Source: Geodermatophilaceae bacterium NBWT11
GTDB lineage: Bacteria; Actinomycetota; Actinomycetes; Mycobacteriales; Geodermatophilaceae
DNA: 64,000 nt
Assembly: GCA_014218215.1 (NCBI GenBank)
Contig: CP043652.1
Coordinates: 310,001 to 374,000, forward strand
Reading direction: 5' to 3'
Part shown: piece by piece, positions 61,071-64,000 of the stretch
How positions within the stretch are numbered: position 1 is the stretch's first letter
Layout of the letters: each line of letters starts with the position of its first letter
Position numbers and translations under genes: made by a program
The notes under the pieces: generated by a model
Told to the model about the DNA's origin: nothing
Databases searched by the model: none
The model's input: the letters and a program-made list of their open reading frames with translations, nothing else

Positions 61071-61837
61071 GGCAGCGTCAGGATCCGGGGCCCGTCCTCG
61101 GTGATCGCCACGGTGTGCTCGGCGTGCGCCCCGGGACTGCCGTCCACGCTGCGCAGCGTCCAGCCGTCGTCGTCCACGGTGTAGCCGTCGACCCCGCCGG
61201 CGGTGAACCACGGCTCGATCGCGATCACCAGCCCGGCCCGCAGCCGCAGGCCGCGGCCGCCCCGCCCCTCGTTGGGCACCGACGGGGCCTCGTGCATGGT
61301 GCGGCCCACCCCGTGCCCACCGAAGTCGGTGTCGATGCCCACGCCGGCCGCCCGGCCCACCGCACCGATCGCGGCCGACACGTCGCCGAGCCGCCCGCCG
61401 GGCACCGCGGCGGCGATGCCCGCGGCCAGTGCCCGCTCGGTGGTCGCGATCAGCGCCAGGTCGGCCGGGTCGGCGCTCGGCCCGACCACGAAGGAGACGG
61501 CGGCGTCGCCGGTCCACCCGTCCAGCGTCGCCCCGCAGTCCACCGACAGCAGGTCGCCGTCGGCCAGCCGCTGGTCGGTCGGGATGCCGTGCAGCACCGC
61601 GTCCCCGACCGACAGGCAGAGCACGCCGGGGAACGGCGGGGTCTCCGGGAAGGGCGCGTAGCCCAGGAACGGCGAGGTGGCCCCGGCCTCGGCCAGCACC
61701 GTGCGGGCCAGCTCGTCCAGGTCGCGCAGCGTGCTGCCGACCGCGGCGTGCTCCCGGACGGCGGCCAGCGCGCGGCCGACCACCCGACCGGCCTCCCGCA
61801 TCGCGTCGACCTCTCCGGGGGTGCGCAGCTCGATCAT
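61067..61837 (-). CDS. map: methionine aminopeptidase, type I
   Basis: A 256-residue M24 peptidase. The five metal ligands are in place: LLSVDCGATLDGWTGDAAVSF (two Asp), GHGVGRTMHEAP (His), AIEPWFTAGG (Glu) and EHTVAITEDGP (Glu). There is no zinc-finger N-terminal extension, as in type Ia MetAPs of bacteria. It removes the initiator Met from nascent proteins. This is probably a second MetAP, since actinobacteria usually carry one by the ribosomal-protein cluster, but that cannot be checked here. ATG at 61837 has GGAGGAG 6-8 nt upstream. It is divergent from an XRE regulator. Confidence 0.92.
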   Translation of the reverse strand: MIELRTPGEVDAMREAGRVVGRALAAVREHAAVGSTLRDLDELARTVLAEAGATSPFLGYAPFPETPPFPGVLCLSVGDAVLHGIPTDQRLADGDLLSVDCGATLDGWTGDAAVSFVVGPSADPADLALIATTERALAAGIAAAVPGGRLGDVSAAIGAVGRAAGVGIDTDFGGHGVGRTMHEAPSVPNEGRGGRGLRLRAGLVIAIEPWFTAGGVDGYTVDDDGWTLRSVDGSPGAHAEHTVAITEDGPRILTLP

Positions 61838-61885
61838 CGGGTCTCCTCCGTGCGGGACAACTATCCCGGTATTACTATCACGGCC

Positions 61886-62152
61886 ATGGTCCGTCCCCCG
61901 CTCACCCCCGACGAACGAGCCCGCGGCCACCGCCTCGGTGCCCACCTGCGGGCCGCCCGCGGCGAGCGGTCGCTGCCCGAGGTCGCCGCGGCCTCCGGCA
62001 TCGGCGTGGAGACCCTGCGCAAGATCGAGAGCGGCCGGGTGCCGACCCCGGCGTTCTTCACCGTCGCCGCCCTCGCCCGGGCCCTCGACCTGGACCTCGA
62101 CCAGCTCGCCGCCGCGCTCGACCCGGCCCCCGTCGGGGCGCTCTCCGCGTGA
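61886..62152 (+). CDS. small XRE-type helix-turn-helix protein
   Basis: An 88-residue protein with one XRE helix-turn-helix (HLRAARGERSLPEVAAASGIGVETLRKIESGRVPTPAFFTVAALARAL, about 20-66). It has no additional domain, so it is a solitary regulator or antitoxin-like binder. ATG at 61886 follows TACTAT (61873-61878) by 7 nt, a very strong leaderless promoter. GATAGT words repeat just upstream and could be its own operator. Its stop overlaps the next gene (GTGA). Confidence 0.82.
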   Translation: MVRPPLTPDERARGHRLGAHLRAARGERSLPEVAAASGIGVETLRKIESGRVPTPAFFTVAALARALDLDLDQLAAALDPAPVGALSA

Positions 62153-62388
62153 GTGACGTCGTGCTGTGCTCGGCCAAGGGGTGCCGCGCACCCGCCGTCT
62201 GGTCGCTGGTCTGGAACAACCCGAAGGTGCACACCCCCGACCGGGAGAAGGTCTGGACCGCCTGCGACGAGCACCGCGAGTCGTTGTCCCACCACCTCGC
62301 GATCCGCTCGTTCCTGCGCCGCATCGACCCGCTCGACGGCGCCCCCGCGGGTCACGATCCGACCCCGGGGACTGCCCCGGACGCGTGA
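62149..62388 (+). CDS. conserved small Cys/Trp-rich protein of unknown function
   Basis: A 79-residue protein: LCSAKGCRAPAVWSLVWNNPKVHTPDREKVWTACDEHRESLSHHL. The pattern CxxxxC...WxLxWNNPxxH...KxWxxCDxHxxxL looks like a small zinc-binding protein typical of actinobacteria. I know no function. GTG at 62149 overlaps the XRE stop, and its stop overlaps the next gene's start, so the three are translated together. Confidence 0.7.
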   Translation: MSDVVLCSAKGCRAPAVWSLVWNNPKVHTPDREKVWTACDEHRESLSHHLAIRSFLRRIDPLDGAPAGHDPTPGTAPDA

Positions 62389-62663
62389 AGACGGCTAGCG
62401 TCGACCCCGACACCTGGAGGTTCACCATCGCCGTACGTCTCGGACGCTGCGCTGACGACCATCTCGGCTGCCCCTGCAAGGGCGACGAGACCATCCACCG
62501 AGCACGCACCGCCGAGGTGCGCCACGCCCAGGAGACGAACTCCGAGGCGGCCGCCTGCCCCGAGTGCGGGGTGCAGACCTCCCCCGTTGCGCTGGTGACC
62601 TGGGGGCACTGCCGAGCCTGCCGGACGGCGGACTCCCGGGCCATGCGCCCGCTGCGCTGGTAG
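62385..62663 (+). CDS. small zinc-ribbon-like protein
   Basis: A 92-residue protein with three cysteine clusters: GRCADDHLGCPCKG, AACPECG and GHCRACR, suggesting two zinc sites. I do not recognise a family. GTG at 62385 overlaps the preceding stop (GTGA), giving 92 residues. A perfect Shine-Dalgarno GGAGG (62416-62420) sits 6 nt before an in-frame ATC (62427), which raises the possibility of initiation there or of a lost ATG. Confidence 0.6.
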   Translation: MKTASVDPDTWRFTIAVRLGRCADDHLGCPCKGDETIHRARTAEVRHAQETNSEAAACPECGVQTSPVALVTWGHCRACRTADSRAMRPLRW

Positions 62664-62666
62664 CTC

Positions 62667-63428
62667 TCAGCCCGACGCGCGGCGGGACGTCACCAGCAAC
62701 GGGCCGTCGGGCGTGAGCCCGGCGAGCTCGGCGTCGGTGGGCACGTCGTCGACGTCGGCGACGGGGCCCTCCCACGGGGAGGGCTGATCGAGCAGCACCT
62801 GCGCGTGCTGGGCCGGCGCCAGGCTGGGGGCGGCGTCGGCGAGCAGGGCGAGGTCGGTCTGCAACCGGCGGTGCACGGCGCCGATCCGGCGCAGGGCGGC
62901 CCGGCAGGACGCCCGGTCACCGGTGGTGTCGAAGACCAACTGGTCGACCAGCGACCGCTGCTCGGCGGCCGCAGCGGTCGGGTCGGCCCCGGCGGCGATC
63001 CGCTGGAGCAGGTCGAGGTGGGCGTGGTGCCGGAAGGCCGGGGGCTCCCGGCCCGGGTCGCGCGCGGTGCCCACCCAGGCCCGGTGCGCGAGCAGGCCGT
63101 GCTGGGCGAACCGGCGCTCGGCCCGGCCGGCGAAGCGGTGGTCGCGCAGCTCCCAGGTGGCATGGCTGTCGTCGATCCGGAAGAACAGCAGTGCCAGGCC
63201 GCGCTGGGAGAGCTCGCGCATCCGGGCGAAGGGCAGCGGGACGACGTCGGCGCCCCCGATGCTGCAGTACAGCGACCGGTCGGTGAGCACGGCGGTCCGG
63301 ACGGTTGCCTCCACCGGCTCCTCGGCCAGGTCGCCCAGCGGAACGCAGTCGGAGACGGCGACGACGGTCTCCCCGTCGGCCAGCACGGCAGCCAGCCGCC
63401 CCGGCGCTCGTCTCGTCACCCAGCTCAC
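62667..63428 (-). CDS. conserved hypothetical protein
   Basis: A 253-residue protein, mostly alpha/beta in appearance: a beta-rich first half (TVVAVSDCVPLGDLAEEPVEATVRTAVLTDRSLYCSIGGADVVPLPFARMREL) resembling a PH-like fold, then a helical second half (FRHHAHLDLLQRIAAGADPTAAAAEQRSLVDQLVFDTTGDRASCRAALRRIGAVHRRL). No catalytic motif, signal peptide or membrane helix is seen. GTG at 63428 or 63419 could be the start. Confidence 0.6.
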   Translation of the reverse strand: MSWVTRRAPGRLAAVLADGETVVAVSDCVPLGDLAEEPVEATVRTAVLTDRSLYCSIGGADVVPLPFARMRELSQRGLALLFFRIDDSHATWELRDHRFAGRAERRFAQHGLLAHRAWVGTARDPGREPPAFRHHAHLDLLQRIAAGADPTAAAAEQRSLVDQLVFDTTGDRASCRAALRRIGAVHRRLQTDLALLADAAPSLAPAQHAQVLLDQPSPWEGPVADVDDVPTDAELAGLTPDGPLLVTSRRASG

Positions 63429-63591
63429 GTTCCCGTCATCGACCGGGCAGCGCGATCCTGAACCCGGGGTCCTCCGCACGGGTGACGCAGCGCGTACCCA
63501 GAGCCACCTCGCCCGGGGTGTCGCGTCCTCGAACGGTTGAACTCTGGAGCACGACGAGCGACGTCCGGCGTGTCTGGGGACTCTGGAGCAG

Positions 63592-63978
63592 GTGACCATC
63601 ACCCCCGACGTGCTCGACGGCGAGCTCTCCCTGAGCGCCGCGGCCAACCGGTTGTCCTACCTCACGCGCAAGGACAGCGAGAACTCCGCCCGGGCGACCG
63701 CCCCGGCGCCGGCGAACACCGCCTCCGAGGTCTGGCAGGAGTTCCACGCCACCTCCACCGCACTGGACACCGAGGAGGCCCTGGAGCTCCTGGCCCTCGG
63801 TGAGGTCATCTCCCGCAAGGCCCACGAGAGCGACACCGCAGCCGTCACCGCCGCCCGCCTCGCCGGCGCCGACTGGGCCGACATCGGCGCCGCCGTCGGC
63901 CTCACCGGCGCCCAGGCCTGGGACGCCCACCGTGACGACCTCGCCCCCGACCTCCTCGGCGAGCGCCCCACCTCCTGA
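63592..63978 (+). CDS. hypothetical protein with a C-terminal helix-turn-helix-like segment
   Basis: A 128-residue protein, largely alpha-helical and acidic. VTAARLAGADWADIGAAVGLTGAQAWDAHRDDL near the C terminus looks like a resolvase/sigma-type helix-turn-helix (AxWxxIGxAxGxTxxxAxxxH). The function is unknown. The GTG start has GGAG only 3 nt upstream, so the true start could be a few codons later. Short direct repeats ACTCTGGAGCA occur at 63541-63551 and 63580-63590 just before the start. Confidence 0.55.
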   Translation: MTITPDVLDGELSLSAAANRLSYLTRKDSENSARATAPAPANTASEVWQEFHATSTALDTEEALELLALGEVISRKAHESDTAAVTAARLAGADWADIGAAVGLTGAQAWDAHRDDLAPDLLGERPTS

Positions 63979-64000
63979 CCCCGGATCACCACGAGCGCCC

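Noticed and set aside
1-64000. tRNA, rRNA, insertion sequences and CRISPR arrays
   Set aside because: None was found on either strand by eye; a tRNAscan or covariance-model search would be needed to exclude small RNAs.

Overview
The window is very GC-rich chromosomal DNA with dense, short-spaced genes, frequent GTG starts, 4-bp GTGA/ATGA overlaps and many apparently leaderless promoters. Together with DUF222/HNH, BTAD-type and LppU-like genes and a fused CydDC this indicates a high-GC actinobacterium. Geodermatophilaceae or a close relative is my best guess, but nothing here (no rRNA, no tRNA) proves the family. No CRISPR array, integrase, transposase or insertion sequence was seen.

Layout. 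1-7.2 kb: end of a Na+/H+ antiporter, then a minus-strand run of M20 amidohydrolase, YibE/F membrane protein, methyltransferase and AfsR-like BTAD regulator. 7.3-15.7 kb: an FRG-domain protein, an amidohydrolase and SDR sharing a very tight divergent promoter, an FAD monooxygenase/TetR pair with two tandem operators, an epoxide hydrolase, an APC permease and a membrane protein. 15.7-21.3 kb: a keto-acid decarboxylase divergent from an Lrp regulator, then IclR, MFS and a glutamine synthetase-like ligase. 21.3-28.6 kb: a BlaI/M56 sensor pair facing cydA-cydB-cydDC (cytochrome bd oxidase and its assembly exporter), with two BlaI-type palindromes in the shared intergenic region. 28.6-33.5 kb: a DUF222/HNH nuclease gene, two DHFR-like reductases, an epimerase and a YiiX-like peptidase. 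33.5-37.1 kb: an overlapping ethanolamine operon (permease, EutB, EutC, DHFR-like) with no microcompartment genes.

37.1-39.6 kb holds a carboxylate-amine ligase gene broken by one in-frame TAA, and an M18 aminopeptidase that carries a perfect 18-bp palindrome inside its coding sequence. 39.55-42.6 kb is a compositionally foreign island (about 50% GC against over 70% around it). Its only convincing gene is a 681-residue GHKL ATPase with a C-terminal PD-(D/E)xK nuclease-like motif. This is the best candidate in the window for an undescribed defence or DNA-processing system. 42.6-47.4 kb: a CbbX-like AAA+ ATPase coupled to a class II UvrA, then an MFS transporter.

47.6-64 kb: a DUF4126-like membrane protein, an NYN-domain gene that appears to start at CTG, a siderophore reductase and a siderophore-binding lipoprotein sharing an iron box, a PhyH-type dioxygenase, a Vsr nuclease with an internal deletion, a LacI regulator, two LppU-like paralogues, SDR plus GH15 glycosidase, two flavoproteins, YccF, methionine aminopeptidase, and a small XRE/Cys-rich gene chain. 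Convergent genes commonly abut or overlap at their stops with no hairpin between them.
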